NCBI RefSeq assembly: GCF_003051055.1
Contig: NZ_QAON01000007.1
Span: forward strand, 62,001 to 126,000
From: Agitococcus lubricus
GTDB lineage: Bacteria; Pseudomonadota; Gammaproteobacteria; Pseudomonadales; Moraxellaceae
Direction of reading: 5' to 3'
DNA: 64,000 nucleotides
Shown: positions 1 through 8,636 of the stretch, one piece after another
Layout of the letters: each line of letters begins with the position of its first letter
How positions within the stretch are numbered: position 1 is the stretch's first letter
Program-made: the position numbers and the translations under genes
Notes under the pieces: model-generated
The model's input: only the letters and a program-made list of their open reading frames with translations
Database searches by the model: none
What the model was told of the DNA's origin: nothing

Positions 1-111
1 GCGGGTGCTGCGGCTAAACAATTAAAAAGCCAAGGAGTAATGGACGTCTATAAATTAGAAGGTGGCATTACCAATTGGAAAGCGTTGTCACTGCCCCTAG
101 TGAAAAAATAA
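1..111 (+). CDS. Rhodanese-like domain protein, C-terminal fragment
   Basis: This is an open frame running from the window edge to a TAA at 109-111, which gives 36 residues. The visible part, including VYKLEGGITNWKAL, matches the C-terminal end of single-domain rhodanese sulfurtransferases. The catalytic cysteine loop would lie upstream, outside the window. A rhodanese gene just before grxC and secB is a common arrangement in Pseudomonadales, and the 31-bp gap to grxC suggests one transcript. The role in sulfur or redox chemistry is inferred from family and context only. Confidence 0.75.
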   Translation, partial: AGAAAKQLKSQGVMDVYKLEGGITNWKALSLPLVKK

Positions 112-142
112 GCTCTCTTGTTATTGAGTTGGAGATGTGCTG

Positions 143-397
143 ATGGCTAAAATCGTGATTTATACCACCCCCATTTGCCCTTACTGCGTACGTGCTAAGC
201 ACTTATTTCAACGCAAAGGGGTCAACTACGAAGAAATAGATGTCAGCCGTGACCAAAACCTACGTCAACAATTAATAGAGCGTACACGTCAACGCACTGT
301 GCCTCAAATTTTTATTAATGAGCAACACATTGGTGGTTGTGATGATTTATACGCGTTAGAGCGGCAAGGCGCGTTAGACCCTTTACTTGCCCAATAA
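143..397 (+). CDS. grxC: Glutaredoxin 3 (GrxC)
   Basis: This is a small cytosolic thiol-disulfide oxidoreductase that uses glutathione to reduce protein disulfides and mixed disulfides. The 84-residue product has the dithiol active site CPYC close to the N-terminus (YTTPICPYCVRAK), the TVPQIFI cis-proline loop and the GGCDDL glutathione-binding segment, all typical of GrxC. I chose the ATG at 143 because a GGAG lies at 131-134 with 8-nt spacing; an in-frame GTG at 137 is too close to it. It sits between a rhodanese and secB, with a 24-bp gap to secB, so it is probably co-transcribed with both. Confidence 0.95.
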   Translation: MAKIVIYTTPICPYCVRAKHLFQRKGVNYEEIDVSRDQNLRQQLIERTRQRTVPQIFINEQHIGGCDDLYALERQGALDPLLAQ

Positions 398-421
398 AAT
401 AAACTTTGTTAGGAAAAAAAC

Positions 422-892
422 ATGAGCGACAATCAGAACCAAGGCGGACAATTTGGCTTAGAACGTTTATTTGTCAAAGATTTATCCTTTGAAGTACCTA
501 GCTCCAAAGTATTTCTTAATGACTGGAAGCCTGAAATGAATGTTCAGTTAAACACTGAAACTACACGTTTAGACGAAACCCACTATGAAGTTGCCGTGAC
601 AGTCACTGTGACAGCAACCAATGCAGGGGCAACTGCCTTTGTTGCCGAAGTCAAACAAGCAGGTATTTTCTTGATTGCTGGCGTGCCTGATGAACAATTA
701 GCACAACTCGTAGGCGCTTATTGTCCCAGCATTTTATTCCCGTATGTACGTGAAGCCGTTAATGATGTGGTCAATCGTGGTAGCTTCCCACAATTGTTAT
801 TAGCTCCCGTGAATTTTGACTCTTTATTTGCTCAAGCCCAAGCACAACGTCAACAAGAGCAAGCCGCTGCCAGTGCTGCGACCATTCAATAA
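422..892 (+). CDS. secB: Protein-export chaperone SecB
   Basis: SecB is a homotetrameric cytosolic chaperone that keeps preproteins unfolded and passes them to SecA. The 156-residue length is standard. Recognisable family segments are [13 protein letters not shown] near the N-terminus, the alternating beta strand [13 protein letters not shown], and the stretch [20 protein letters not shown] followed by [11 protein letters not shown]. The Gln/Ala-rich C-terminal tail is normal for the family. An AGGA lies just upstream of the ATG. It follows grxC and is followed by a stem-loop that separates it from the convergent trmL. Confidence 0.97.
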   Translation: MSDNQNQGGQFGLERLFVKDLSFEVPSSKVFLNDWKPEMNVQLNTETTRLDETHYEVAVTVTVTATNAGATAFVAEVKQAGIFLIAGVPDEQLAQLVGAYCPSILFPYVREAVNDVVNRGSFPQLLLAPVNFDSLFAQAQAQRQQEQAAASAATIQ

Positions 893-910
893 GTCTTGTG
901 ATAAGACCGA

Positions 911-934
911 CTAAGGCAGCACACGCTGCCTTAG
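911..934. terminator. Convergent stem-loop between secB and trmL
   Basis: A perfect 10-bp inverted repeat, CTAAGGCAGC / GCTGCCTTAG, is separated by the tetraloop ACAC. It lies between the convergent ends of secB and trmL, and the trmL stop codon (931-933) is inside the right arm. No clear T tract follows on either strand, so it may be a weak or Rho-assisted terminator, or a 3'-end stabilising hairpin. Confidence 0.5.
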
Positions 935-1401
935 CCCTCTGCCCCATTAAAGGCCATTTGTCGCCACGCCTCATAGACTGTCACCGCTACTGCATTCGAT
1001 AAGTTCAAGCTACGCCCTGCTTTCATGGGTAACTTTACAAATTGCTCGGCACTCAAACCCAATTCTTGACTGATTTCGGGCGTTAACCCTGTACTTTCAC
1101 AACCAAACAACAACAGATCGCTGGCCTGATAGTGTATTTGATACGCATTTTGTGTCGCTCTCGCACTAAATGCAAAAATACGTGTTGGCTGAACATGATT
1201 TAGGCAGGCTGTCCATGAATCATGCACTTGCACAGATGCCCATTCATGATAATCCAACCCTGCCCGTCTGAGCTTGCTATCTTCCAACTCAAAACCCAGC
1301 GGTTTAATTAAATGTAATTGTGCCCCTGTATTGGCACATAAACGGATGATATTGCCCGTATTGCCTGCAATTTCTGGTCTAAATAACACAATGTTTAACA
1401 T
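931..1401 (-). CDS. trmL: tRNA (cytidine(34)-2'-O)-methyltransferase TrmL
   Basis: TrmL is a SPOUT-class, S-adenosylmethionine-dependent enzyme that 2'-O-methylates the wobble nucleotide of tRNA-Leu isoacceptors. The 156-residue protein contains the hallmark N-terminus NIVLFRPEIAGNTGNIIRLCA, the LRRAGLDYHEW segment, and the knotted cofactor region FGCESTGLTPEI followed by LPMKAGRSLNLSNAVAVTVYEAWRQ. The length and all SPOUT motifs agree with TrmL/YibK. It is encoded convergently to secB. Confidence 0.95.
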   Translation of the reverse strand: MLNIVLFRPEIAGNTGNIIRLCANTGAQLHLIKPLGFELEDSKLRRAGLDYHEWASVQVHDSWTACLNHVQPTRIFAFSARATQNAYQIHYQASDLLLFGCESTGLTPEISQELGLSAEQFVKLPMKAGRSLNLSNAVAVTVYEAWRQMAFNGAEG

Positions 1402-1628
1402 AGATACTCATATAAAGCGCTGTTGACAGGTCAGGTCTTCGCGTTTGTAACACTCTAAGTGCTGTTGCTGTTTTAGGCATGAACCGTCATGACAACACCA
1501 AAAGCCGCTAATCAATTTTTAGGCTTTATTTTAACGATTACTGTCAACTTTTTCACTGCTCAGACGTTTATTGAGATAACAGCTCTGCACAATCAACGCA
1601 GGTCATGCCACCATCATGGAGAACAGTC

Positions 1629-2099
1629 ATGAAAAATAGTGTACTTATCGTGTTACTCGCCAGCTTAAGCCTCAATGTACAGGCGGGTCAATTAGGCATA
1701 AAACACCGTTTACACGGTGAAGGCAAACCACATCAACGCCAAAACTTTAGTGAAAGTGCTACCCGAACACTCGCTAATGGCGAACAAATCACGCGTGAAA
1801 CCGTACAAACTACCAGCGAAAATGGCTTTAATCGACATTCAACACTGACCAATAGCGCAGGCCAAACCGCAACGCAAGACTTAACCGTGGTTAATGACCC
1901 TAGTACAGGCACACATACGCGAACCAAAACAGGCACCACATTTAAGGGCAAAAGCTATCGTCATCAACGTCAAGTCACCGTCGATAAAGAAAATCAGACC
2001 GCTACCAGTACCGTGAACAACACCCATATCAATGGACAAACGACAGGACATACCAGCACTCATCAATGGAATACCGTGACTCCACCATTGGCCGAGTAG
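1629..2099 (+). CDS. Small secreted protein of unknown function
   Basis: I do not recognise this family. The product is about 156 residues with a clear signal peptide (MKNSVLIVLLASLSLNVQAG). The mature part is Thr/Ser/Asn/Gln-rich and hydrophilic, with repeated motifs such as TRTLANGEQITRETVQT, GQTATQDLTV and GQTTGHTSTHQWN, which suggests an extended beta-rich periplasmic or surface protein. The start at 1629 is favoured over an in-frame ATG at 1605 because GGAG lies at 1618-1621 with 7-nt spacing, and because it begins directly with the signal peptide. It stands alone between trmL and the sigma-factor operon. Confidence 0.7.
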   Translation: MKNSVLIVLLASLSLNVQAGQLGIKHRLHGEGKPHQRQNFSESATRTLANGEQITRETVQTTSENGFNRHSTLTNSAGQTATQDLTVVNDPSTGTHTRTKTGTTFKGKSYRHQRQVTVDKENQTATSTVNNTHINGQTTGHTSTHQWNTVTPPLAE

Positions 2100-2294
2100 C
2101 TAATTAAGATATTCCCTATTTCGGTGACGAAGGTCTGCTTCACCGTACTGGGTATAGCTAAGGACTTAGGCATGTTATTGAAATTGGTGCATACGACATC
2201 GCCCAAAGCAGTAACCGCGATTGAACGCCAAACGCATACACTTTAACGGCCTAAGTTCTACGATAATACTGAAGGATTACAGGAGTCTTGTCTC

Positions 2295-2924
2295 ATGATA
2301 CTGGCACTTGCACCACAAGACACACTTGCGTATTGTGTGCCTGACTTGACAAACACAACGACGAATATGCCACCACGTCCCTATCCCATGCCTATTGATG
2401 ACTGGTTAAAAGATATGGGTCGTCGCGGGCTGGTGATGGCCAAACTGGCGACTCAACAGGCTGACATTGCCCAAGACATCGTACAAGATAGCCTACTTGC
2501 ATTTATCAGCCGTTATGCAGACCGACCTAACCCAGAATGGACGCCGTTATTTTATACCATTTTACGCAGCCAAATTATGGACTGGAAACGGCAACAAGCC
2601 CGACGTGGCAAATGGCTCACGTGGCTATCGTGGTCAAACACGGACGACGACGAAACCATAGACGAATGGCATACCATTAGTAACACTACTAATGATGACC
2701 CCGCTCACTTACTCGCTAATGCAAAAGATATCGCATTGGTTGATAAAACCTTAGCGAGTTTACCACTACGTCAACAACAAGCCTTTTTATTACGTGTTTG
2801 GGAAGGTTTGGATATTCAAACCACCGCACAGGTCATGGCTTGCAGTGAAAGCAGTGTCAAAACGCATTACAGCCGAGCTATTCAGAGTTTACGTCATGCC
2901 CTTAGCCAAGATAATCCTGTTTAG
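2295..2924 (+). CDS. ECF-type RNA polymerase sigma factor
   Basis: This is a sigma-70 family, extracytoplasmic-function-like factor of 209 residues. Region 2 is visible as QADIAQDIVQDSLLAFISRY through LFYTILRSQIMDWKRQQ. Region 4, with its helix-turn-helix, is LPLRQQQAFLLRVWEGLDIQTTAQVM followed by CSESSVKTHYSRAIQSLRHAL. A long acidic linker (NTDDDETIDEW) separates the two. An AGGAG at 2281-2285 supports the ATG at 2295. It is the first gene of a tightly packed group with a membrane-anchored partner 11 bp downstream, which is the usual layout of an ECF sigma with its anti-sigma. The signal sensed is unknown. Confidence 0.85.
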   Translation: MILALAPQDTLAYCVPDLTNTTTNMPPRPYPMPIDDWLKDMGRRGLVMAKLATQQADIAQDIVQDSLLAFISRYADRPNPEWTPLFYTILRSQIMDWKRQQARRGKWLTWLSWSNTDDDETIDEWHTISNTTNDDPAHLLANAKDIALVDKTLASLPLRQQQAFLLRVWEGLDIQTTAQVMACSESSVKTHYSRAIQSLRHALSQDNPV

Positions 2925-2935
2925 AGAATGCCATC

Positions 2936-3310
2936 ATGAGTGACCCACTGACAAATGAACGTTGGTTAGCCCATATCCGAGACAACTTAGACCAACAAAG
3001 CCAACAAACGTCTATTGAATTTGAGCAGCAACTGCATGAACTGGCTAGACATGCCCGTCAAACACGACAACAACGCCTCGCTCAGACAGGACGTTCGCCG
3101 CGTTTATGGTGGTTTGGTGGACTCAGTTTGGCAATGGGACTAGCCGTGATTCTCTTGCAGCCGTTATTGAACCCACAAGTAATGTCTACTGCACTTAGTC
3201 AAACGCCTATCACGCAGGCAAGCACGATGTTAAGTCCTAGTGTCGACCCAGAGTTTTTGGAGGATATGGAGATGGTCATCGTGCTAGGAGAAGACTATGA
3301 GAGCCGCTAA
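2936..3310 (+). CDS. Single-pass membrane protein, probable anti-sigma factor (DUF3619-like)
   Basis: This is a 124-residue protein with a charged, Gln/Arg-rich cytosolic N-terminal half and one transmembrane helix near residues 57-77 (WWFGGLSLAMGLAVILLQPLL). A short periplasmic tail ends in acidic residues. It resembles the DUF3619-type proteins found after ECF sigma genes. Position and topology suggest that it holds the upstream sigma factor at the membrane. I see no zinc-binding ZAS motif. It overlaps the next gene by 14 bp, so translation is probably coupled. Confidence 0.6.
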   Translation: MSDPLTNERWLAHIRDNLDQQSQQTSIEFEQQLHELARHARQTRQQRLAQTGRSPRLWWFGGLSLAMGLAVILLQPLLNPQVMSTALSQTPITQASTMLSPSVDPEFLEDMEMVIVLGEDYESR

Positions 3311-3536
3311 TTATGGTTGGTGCTTACTGTTAATTAGCCCTCTGAATTATGCTGCTGAGAGCCTGAGTCCTGAATTTGTCGAGTATTTAGTGCAATTTGC
3401 TGACAATAAGGAACTCTTTGACGCGAATGATTATGCCCTGATACAGCAGCAAACCAATCCAAAACCAGAGACACACCCGACCAAAACAGTGCAACAAACG
3501 ATACGCTCAACGAATACACAGGAGCTAAAGCCATGA
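3297..3536 (+). CDS. Small secreted protein in the sigma-factor operon
   Basis: This is a 79-residue product with a hydrophobic leader (YGWCLLLISPLNYAAE) that looks like a signal peptide. A short acidic segment (LSPEFVEYLVQFADNKELFDANDY) and a Gln/Thr/Lys-rich tail follow. I recognise no family. It overlaps the gene before by 14 bp and the gene after by 4 bp (ATGA), so it is translationally coupled to both. That layout argues that it is a real gene and part of the same envelope-related system. Confidence 0.6.
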   Translation: MRAANYGWCLLLISPLNYAAESLSPEFVEYLVQFADNKELFDANDYALIQQQTNPKPETHPTKTVQQTIRSTNTQELKP

Positions 3537-4045
3537 TACGCCGTTACGCTTTATTTGCGCTTATGTGGCTCAGTAGCCAGAGTTGGGCTAATCAAGGCAT
3601 TGAATGGCAACAACTGCCACCTGAGAGTCAACAACTCTTGATTCAGCTTAAAGATTCATGGTCGCAAATCCCACCCGAGCGACAAAAAATGATTGCCGAC
3701 CGTATTCAGCATTGGCAACAACTGAGTCCCGAAGCACGTGCCGAAGCCAAACAACGCTTTGAACGTTGGCAAGCCTTGTCACCCGAACAACGGCAAAAAC
3801 TGCTTGCGCGTTATGAAGAGTTCAAGCAGCTACCACCCGAGCAGCAAGCCAATATCAAACGCAAATGGCAATGGTTTAGCCAGTTAGCGCCTGAGCAAAA
3901 AGCGGCACTACGTGAACGCTGGCAAACCTTATCCGACGAGGACAAAGCGGCTATACGCGAGCGGCTTAAAAACGCCAGCCCTGCTGAACGTCGACAATTA
4001 CGTCGCGAGTTTTTACAGCAACGCTCTATACGATTACAACACTAG
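3533..4045 (+). CDS. DUF3106 periplasmic repeat protein
   Basis: This is a 170-residue secreted protein with the signal peptide MIRRYALFALMWLSSQSWA. Nearly the whole mature chain is a tandem helical repeat of about 20 residues with the pattern W-x-x-L-(P/S)-P-E-x-(R/Q)-Q, for example WQQLPPESQQ, WSQIPPERQK, WQQLSPEARA, WQALSPEQRQ, FKQLPPEQQA, FSQLAPEQKA and WQTLSDEDKA. This is the DUF3106 pattern. The function of the family is unknown; a periplasmic stress-sensing or chaperone-like role beside an ECF sigma is only an inference. It starts inside the previous stop (ATGA). Confidence 0.8.
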   Translation: MIRRYALFALMWLSSQSWANQGIEWQQLPPESQQLLIQLKDSWSQIPPERQKMIADRIQHWQQLSPEARAEAKQRFERWQALSPEQRQKLLARYEEFKQLPPEQQANIKRKWQWFSQLAPEQKAALRERWQTLSDEDKAAIRERLKNASPAERRQLRREFLQQRSIRLQH

Positions 4046-4056
4046 GCAACAATGCT

Positions 4057-4848
4057 ATGCGTATTTGGCTATTCACTCTCGGTTTAAGCAGCTCTTTGGT
4101 TTATGGCCAAGACGATGGATTGGCAGGTATCGACTGGAGTAGCCAATATCATCAACAACAATTTAGCCAAGGAGACCATCAAAGCCTTAAGATTGCTCTT
4201 CAACCTTGGTTAATGTGGCGAGACTGGCAACTTTATGCCGAACTGGCCTATGAATATCATCATTATACGTCGAGCGACATCATTAATCGTAATGGGCGTT
4301 TAGTGCGCCTACTGCCTCGTTTGAACAAAACGAAAATTGTCTATAGCGAACTTGATAGCGAAGGGATGGGCGATATCGCTGTTGGTTTAAGCTATCGTTT
4401 GATACATCATGAGCAAGTGAATAGTCTGTGGTCTCTCGATTACAAACATGATAACGGTGACTTTGCCATAGGCTTAGGGACAGGCAGTCAGGACTTAAGC
4501 CTACAAAGTGTATGGCAATACCAACAACAAGCATGGCGCTGGCAAGCGCATATCGGCTATAGCACAATTCATAGCACACAAGCAGCTTCTCTCAATACCG
4601 AAGCGAGTATGTATTTTTGGGGAGTGGGTCTGCAACATCCGCTAGCGGAATACAGCACTATCGGCCTATTTTATAACGACCAAAGTGCCCCTTATCGCAA
4701 TGCACCAGACCCATCGTATTGGCGTCTACAACTAAACACGCAAGTACATGAACAACTGCAATTATTGATAGCGCATAGCCAATATCAAACAGAAACACCC
4801 GATTTACCGTCCTCTGAGCAAAAAATTGCTCTATCTTGGGTATGGTAA
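4057..4848 (+). CDS. Predicted outer-membrane beta-barrel protein
   Basis: This is a 263-residue protein with a signal peptide (MRIWLFTLGLSSSLVYGQ). The mature chain has many short alternating strands rich in Trp and Tyr, such as WQLYAELAYEYHHY, DIAVGLSYRLIHH, SLWSLDYKHDNGDFAIGLG and YSTIGLFYNDQ. It ends in an aromatic residue (KIALSWVW), like barrel proteins recognised by the Bam complex. No specific family could be named. It starts 11 bp after the DUF3106 gene and is probably the outer-membrane component of the same operon. Confidence 0.6.
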   Translation: MRIWLFTLGLSSSLVYGQDDGLAGIDWSSQYHQQQFSQGDHQSLKIALQPWLMWRDWQLYAELAYEYHHYTSSDIINRNGRLVRLLPRLNKTKIVYSELDSEGMGDIAVGLSYRLIHHEQVNSLWSLDYKHDNGDFAIGLGTGSQDLSLQSVWQYQQQAWRWQAHIGYSTIHSTQAASLNTEASMYFWGVGLQHPLAEYSTIGLFYNDQSAPYRNAPDPSYWRLQLNTQVHEQLQLLIAHSQYQTETPDLPSSEQKIALSWVW

Positions 4849-5081
4849 TGATCATGAAACAAGCGATTATTGGCTTTCATCAAGATAATGAACAACATTG
4901 GGTCGCTCAATTAGCCTGTGGCCATCACCAGCATACGCGACATAATCCACCGTGGACAGAACGGCCTTGGGTAATCACCCCCCAAGGTCGTCAATCTATG
5001 CTTGGCCATTTATTAGATTGTAAAAAATGTGAGCAAAACGCCCCGCGTGACTGGTTTCCTCCAGTCCCTTCTCATCACTAA
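4848..5081 (+). CDS. DUF3565 family protein
   Basis: This is a 77-residue protein matching the DUF3565 pattern: an IIGFHQDNEQHWVAQLACGHHQHTRH N-terminus, then PPWTERPWV and LDCKKC at the C-terminus. The conserved Cys and His residues (CGHHQH, CKKC) suggest a small metal-binding protein. The family has no firm function. The ATG at 4848 overlaps the preceding stop as TAATG, so coupling is likely; an ATG at 4854 is the alternative start. Confidence 0.75.
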   Translation: MIMKQAIIGFHQDNEQHWVAQLACGHHQHTRHNPPWTERPWVITPQGRQSMLGHLLDCKKCEQNAPRDWFPPVPSHH

Positions 5082-5205
5082 ATAGTACACTCGCCATCTT
5101 CGTTAGTCGGTCACAAGCCGCATTTGAGCGTTTTTTTATTGTGATTCCATGCAGTAGATGGCATATTTTGATTTTATAACAATAAATTAACGGGTATCGC
5201 ATTGT

Positions 5206-7632
5206 ATGTTTACCCTGACTCAAAGCCTTTGGCGTCGACTCACTATTTTACAAGACTGGAGCAATGTCGAACGTGCCTGTATTCCTGCGGCACTGGTTGG
5301 TATTTTGTATTTATATTATATGTTATGGATGATGGTAGGCATTCATATTGATGGGGCTGGTCGTACCTTTAATGATATGGCGATTCTAGCCATTTTACCC
5401 ATCGCTGGTTTTATTGTCGTTTGCTCAGCCGCTCTCACGGGTTTAGGTTTATATCTCCATCAACGTCATATAGATAGTCCAGCCTTTCTATATCTTTGCG
5501 CTTTATTTTACGCATTATCACAAGTATGGGGCGGCTATTTAGTTGGTTCTCTCACGTTTGTTGTGGGTATTGTGATGACGGGTGCTCCGTTGATTGGCTT
5601 TTTACTCTTACCACGACGGGTGATGTGGATTGCAACCAGTACAGCATTTTTTACTATTTTTGGGATTAACATCGCCACAACAGAGGGCTATTTATCTTAT
5701 GCCCCTTTGTTATATGAGCCATCTGATGTCAACAGCGCCTTACTTTGGACACATAGCCAATTATTTATTGCTACGCCTCATATCATTGCCAATATCGTGC
5801 TGTGCTTGTTGGTATTAGACCAATGGCATCGCCGCGAAGAGCATGTCTTACATCAAAGTCTGACCGATGCCCTGACCAACATACACAATCGACGTAGTAT
5901 TTTGGATTTATTAAATACCGAAATTGCCCGTAGTCGTCAGTTAAATACCCCGATTGCGGTCATTATGCTTGACCTCGACTATTTCAAAAAAATCAATGAT
6001 AACTGGGGACATCCTATTGGCGATTTAGTCTTAGTTGAAGCCGCAAAAACACTGAAGCTAGGTATGCGTCAGAGTAACGAAATTGGCCGTTTTGGCGGTG
6101 AAGAGTTTATTTTACTCTTACCCAATACAGGTCGAGAAGGGGCTTTTCAATTAGCAGAACGCTGTCGTTTAGCACTACAAGCACTGAATATTTATACGCC
6201 TCAAGGTGATAAAGTGCCTGTAAGTGCTAGTTTTGGCATTGCCACTAGCGAAGGTGCTTCGCGGGTTTCTAGTGAATCGTTGATTCGAGCAGCAGACGCG
6301 GCGTTATATCAGGCCAAAGCAGACGGTCGAAATCGGGTTGTACTCGCGGCTCATACTGCTGCTGATGCCCCACTTGCTGCCGATATTGTAACCGCCAATA
6401 ATGAAGAATGGCACGGCCAACTCAAACGTCTGTCTGCCGTGAGTACACACAGTATACCCACACCAGAAGGCAAACCGTGGTGGCAACATTTTGAAGGCTG
6501 GCGACGACGCATTGGGAGTATTCGCGAGTGGAGTCCTGCGGCCAAAATTGCCTTAGTCATGGGTTTGTTAATCCATATTTTATGGGGCGGCTTGGCATGG
6601 CTGAGCAGTAGTTTAAGTGATGCACAGACTGCCCTCTTACTCAATACCGCACTCACACCTTATATAGTGACGGCACTCAAAATAGTGCTTGTGATTGCCC
6701 ATGTCCTACTCATCACGGCATTATTATTACGTCGTTGCCAGCCCAATGCTTATTGGTTTCAACACTTGAGTTTACAATTTTTTTCTCTCTCTTTGCTCGC
6801 TTTAGGTTATGTGTTGGGCATACTTTATTTACCAACAGGTGTAATTTTTACTAGCGCACCGTTATTAGGACTCATTTTATTCCCCAGACAACTGGTATTA
6901 GGGATTTGGTTGAGTGCCTTAGCCATTATTCTTGTACTCGCTTATGCTTGCGCATTAAACATACTGCCTTATGCACCGTTATTAGCAGGAACAGCAGGTA
7001 AATATCAAATTTATTCAGAATTTTGGGTGTATAGTAATTATTTGTTTTACTTACCCAGTTTGTTAATTGTATTGGTGACTACCGACCAAATACTCGGACG
7101 TTGGCGAGAGCGTGAAGAGCAAATTCGTACTATTAATCTCACCGATGCACTGACACGTATTCCTAACCGACGCAGTATTATTGAGCGCTTAGAGAAAGAG
7201 CTTCATTTAGGCACACGCTTACATACCCCGCTGGCTATCGCTTTATTAGACCTTGATTATTTCAAAAAAATAAATGACACATGGGGACATGCAACAGGTG
7301 ACCGCGTACTCCAAGAAGCGGCACGTGTACTCAAAGAAAATCTGCGTACTGAAGATGCGATTGGTCGTTTTGGTGGCGAAGAGTTTATGATTATCATGCC
7401 TAACACGCAGGCCTCAGACATGCATATGCGCTTAGAGCGTTGTCGTCATGGCCTTGCCAGTGTGGATATGTTGAATGACAATGGTCAACTCTTTCATATC
7501 AGTGCCAGTTTTGGTTGTTGCGTACACTTAGCAAACCGTACGGAAACAGTTGATGTACTGATTAAAAAAGCAGACGATGCCTTATATCGTGCCAAAACAG
7601 AGGGACGTAATCGGGTCATTGAAAACACCTAA
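5206..7632 (+). CDS. Duplicated membrane diguanylate cyclase (TM-GGDEF-TM-GGDEF)
   Basis: This is an 808-residue inner-membrane protein made of two homologous halves. Each half has about five to six transmembrane helices followed by a GGDEF domain. GGEEF sits near residues 297-301 and again near 723-727, both inside GRFGGEEF, so both catalytic sites look intact for making cyclic di-GMP from GTP. The upstream inhibitory site differs: RQSN in the first domain and RTED in the second, and only the second fits RxxD. The membrane halves share signatures such as T-x-APL-x-G-x-x-L-x-PR and YAPLL, so the gene arose by internal duplication. Single-gene unit; the ligand of the membrane sensor is unknown. 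Confidence 0.93.
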   Translation: MFTLTQSLWRRLTILQDWSNVERACIPAALVGILYLYYMLWMMVGIHIDGAGRTFNDMAILAILPIAGFIVVCSAALTGLGLYLHQRHIDSPAFLYLCALFYALSQVWGGYLVGSLTFVVGIVMTGAPLIGFLLLPRRVMWIATSTAFFTIFGINIATTEGYLSYAPLLYEPSDVNSALLWTHSQLFIATPHIIANIVLCLLVLDQWHRREEHVLHQSLTDALTNIHNRRSILDLLNTEIARSRQLNTPIAVIMLDLDYFKKINDNWGHPIGDLVLVEAAKTLKLGMRQSNEIGRFGGEEFILLLPNTGREGAFQLAERCRLALQALNIYTPQGDKVPVSASFGIATSEGASRVSSESLIRAADAALYQAKADGRNRVVLAAHTAADAPLAADIVTANNEEWHGQLKRLSAVSTHSIPTPEGKPWWQHFEGWRRRIGSIREWSPAAKIALVMGLLIHILWGGLAWLSSSLSDAQTALLLNTALTPYIVTALKIVLVIAHVLLITALLLRRCQPNAYWFQHLSLQFFSLSLLALGYVLGILYLPTGVIFTSAPLLGLILFPRQLVLGIWLSALAIILVLAYACALNILPYAPLLAGTAGKYQIYSEFWVYSNYLFYLPSLLIVLVTTDQILGRWREREEQIRTINLTDALTRIPNRRSIIERLEKELHLGTRLHTPLAIALLDLDYFKKINDTWGHATGDRVLQEAARVLKENLRTEDAIGRFGGEEFMIIMPNTQASDMHMRLERCRHGLASVDMLNDNGQLFHISASFGCCVHLANRTETVDVLIKKADDALYRAKTEGRNRVIENT

Positions 7633-7655
7633 TCAATGATGATAGGATTTATTTA

Positions 7656-8636
7656 ATGCCTGACAACAGTACAGTAGCAATACATCAAACGATACAGCCT
7701 AAAATATCTAGTGCCTTATTATCAATTATTCCTTTATTGTTTTTTGTATTATCGCCACTATTATTTATTAGCTATTATGCAAGCGAATTTTTCATTAGTG
7801 TTATCATTGGCAGTTTAGTATTTGTATTATTTTTCTATACTATTAATACACATATCATAAACATAACAATCACTGAAAAAAACATCACGTTTGGCCCTAT
7901 TATTGGTAAGATACCGACTAGAGTCGTTCAACTTAGCGATATTCATAGTATTAACATACTAAAGTATAAAGACAAAAAATATCAAATCACATTATCAACA
8001 CATCATGGAAAAATCTATGAAATCAATATGAAATATTATTCCGAAACAGATAAAGAAATGCTACTTCGCTATATTCAACATCAGATAAAATGTCCGCAAC
8101 GCGAAGGAGAAACCGCTAGTCTTGTCATGCTCATGTATTGTACTTTTATTATATATGGTGTTGCAGAAATTATTGAAAATCAGATACTCACAACTAGCCA
8201 TCAATCATCATCAGACTTGATGTTTAACTTAGGTGTTTTACTCATTATTCCTATCAGCTATGTTTGCCATATAATGATTAAAAATAATAAAGCATCGAAG
8301 CTACTTTTTATTTTTTCACCACTTATTGCAATAAATCTTACAACGCTTTTGACTAACTTAGTTTACCTTTACAATGAACATTATCCCTTATCATCGACAC
8401 AAAATATCCGACTAGCATTAAAGCAAACGGAGGGTAATTATCAGGATTGGCAACTGTCTGCTGCTATACAAAAAACACTCCTACTTGAAAACGCCATTTT
8501 AACAACACGCATTAATAAAGATGCATTAGCTGAAAACTTCATTCTAAAGCAAGGTCAATACTATAATTTAACCATTCAAACAGGCTTACTGAATGACACC
8601 TTTATTGTGCCTCACACCATTAGAGCCGCTAACTAA
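7656..8636 (+). CDS. AT-rich integral membrane protein of unknown function
   Basis: This is a 326-residue protein I cannot assign. Two N-terminal transmembrane helices (about residues 18-62) are followed by a beta-rich soluble segment (ITITEKNITFGPIIGKIP through KIYEINMKYYSE) that may be a PH-like domain. Further helices lie around residues 150-240, followed by a C-terminal soluble domain. Codon use and base composition are clearly more AT-rich than in the neighbours, with many Ile, Asn and Lys codons. That suggests recent acquisition or weak expression. It follows the cyclase by 23 bp and overlaps the convergent rsmJ by 8 bp. Confidence 0.65.
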   Translation: MPDNSTVAIHQTIQPKISSALLSIIPLLFFVLSPLLFISYYASEFFISVIIGSLVFVLFFYTINTHIINITITEKNITFGPIIGKIPTRVVQLSDIHSINILKYKDKKYQITLSTHHGKIYEINMKYYSETDKEMLLRYIQHQIKCPQREGETASLVMLMYCTFIIYGVAEIIENQILTTSHQSSSDLMFNLGVLLIIPISYVCHIMIKNNKASKLLFIFSPLIAINLTTLLTNLVYLYNEHYPLSSTQNIRLALKQTEGNYQDWQLSAAIQKTLLLENAILTTRINKDALAENFILKQGQYYNLTIQTGLLNDTFIVPHTIRAAN

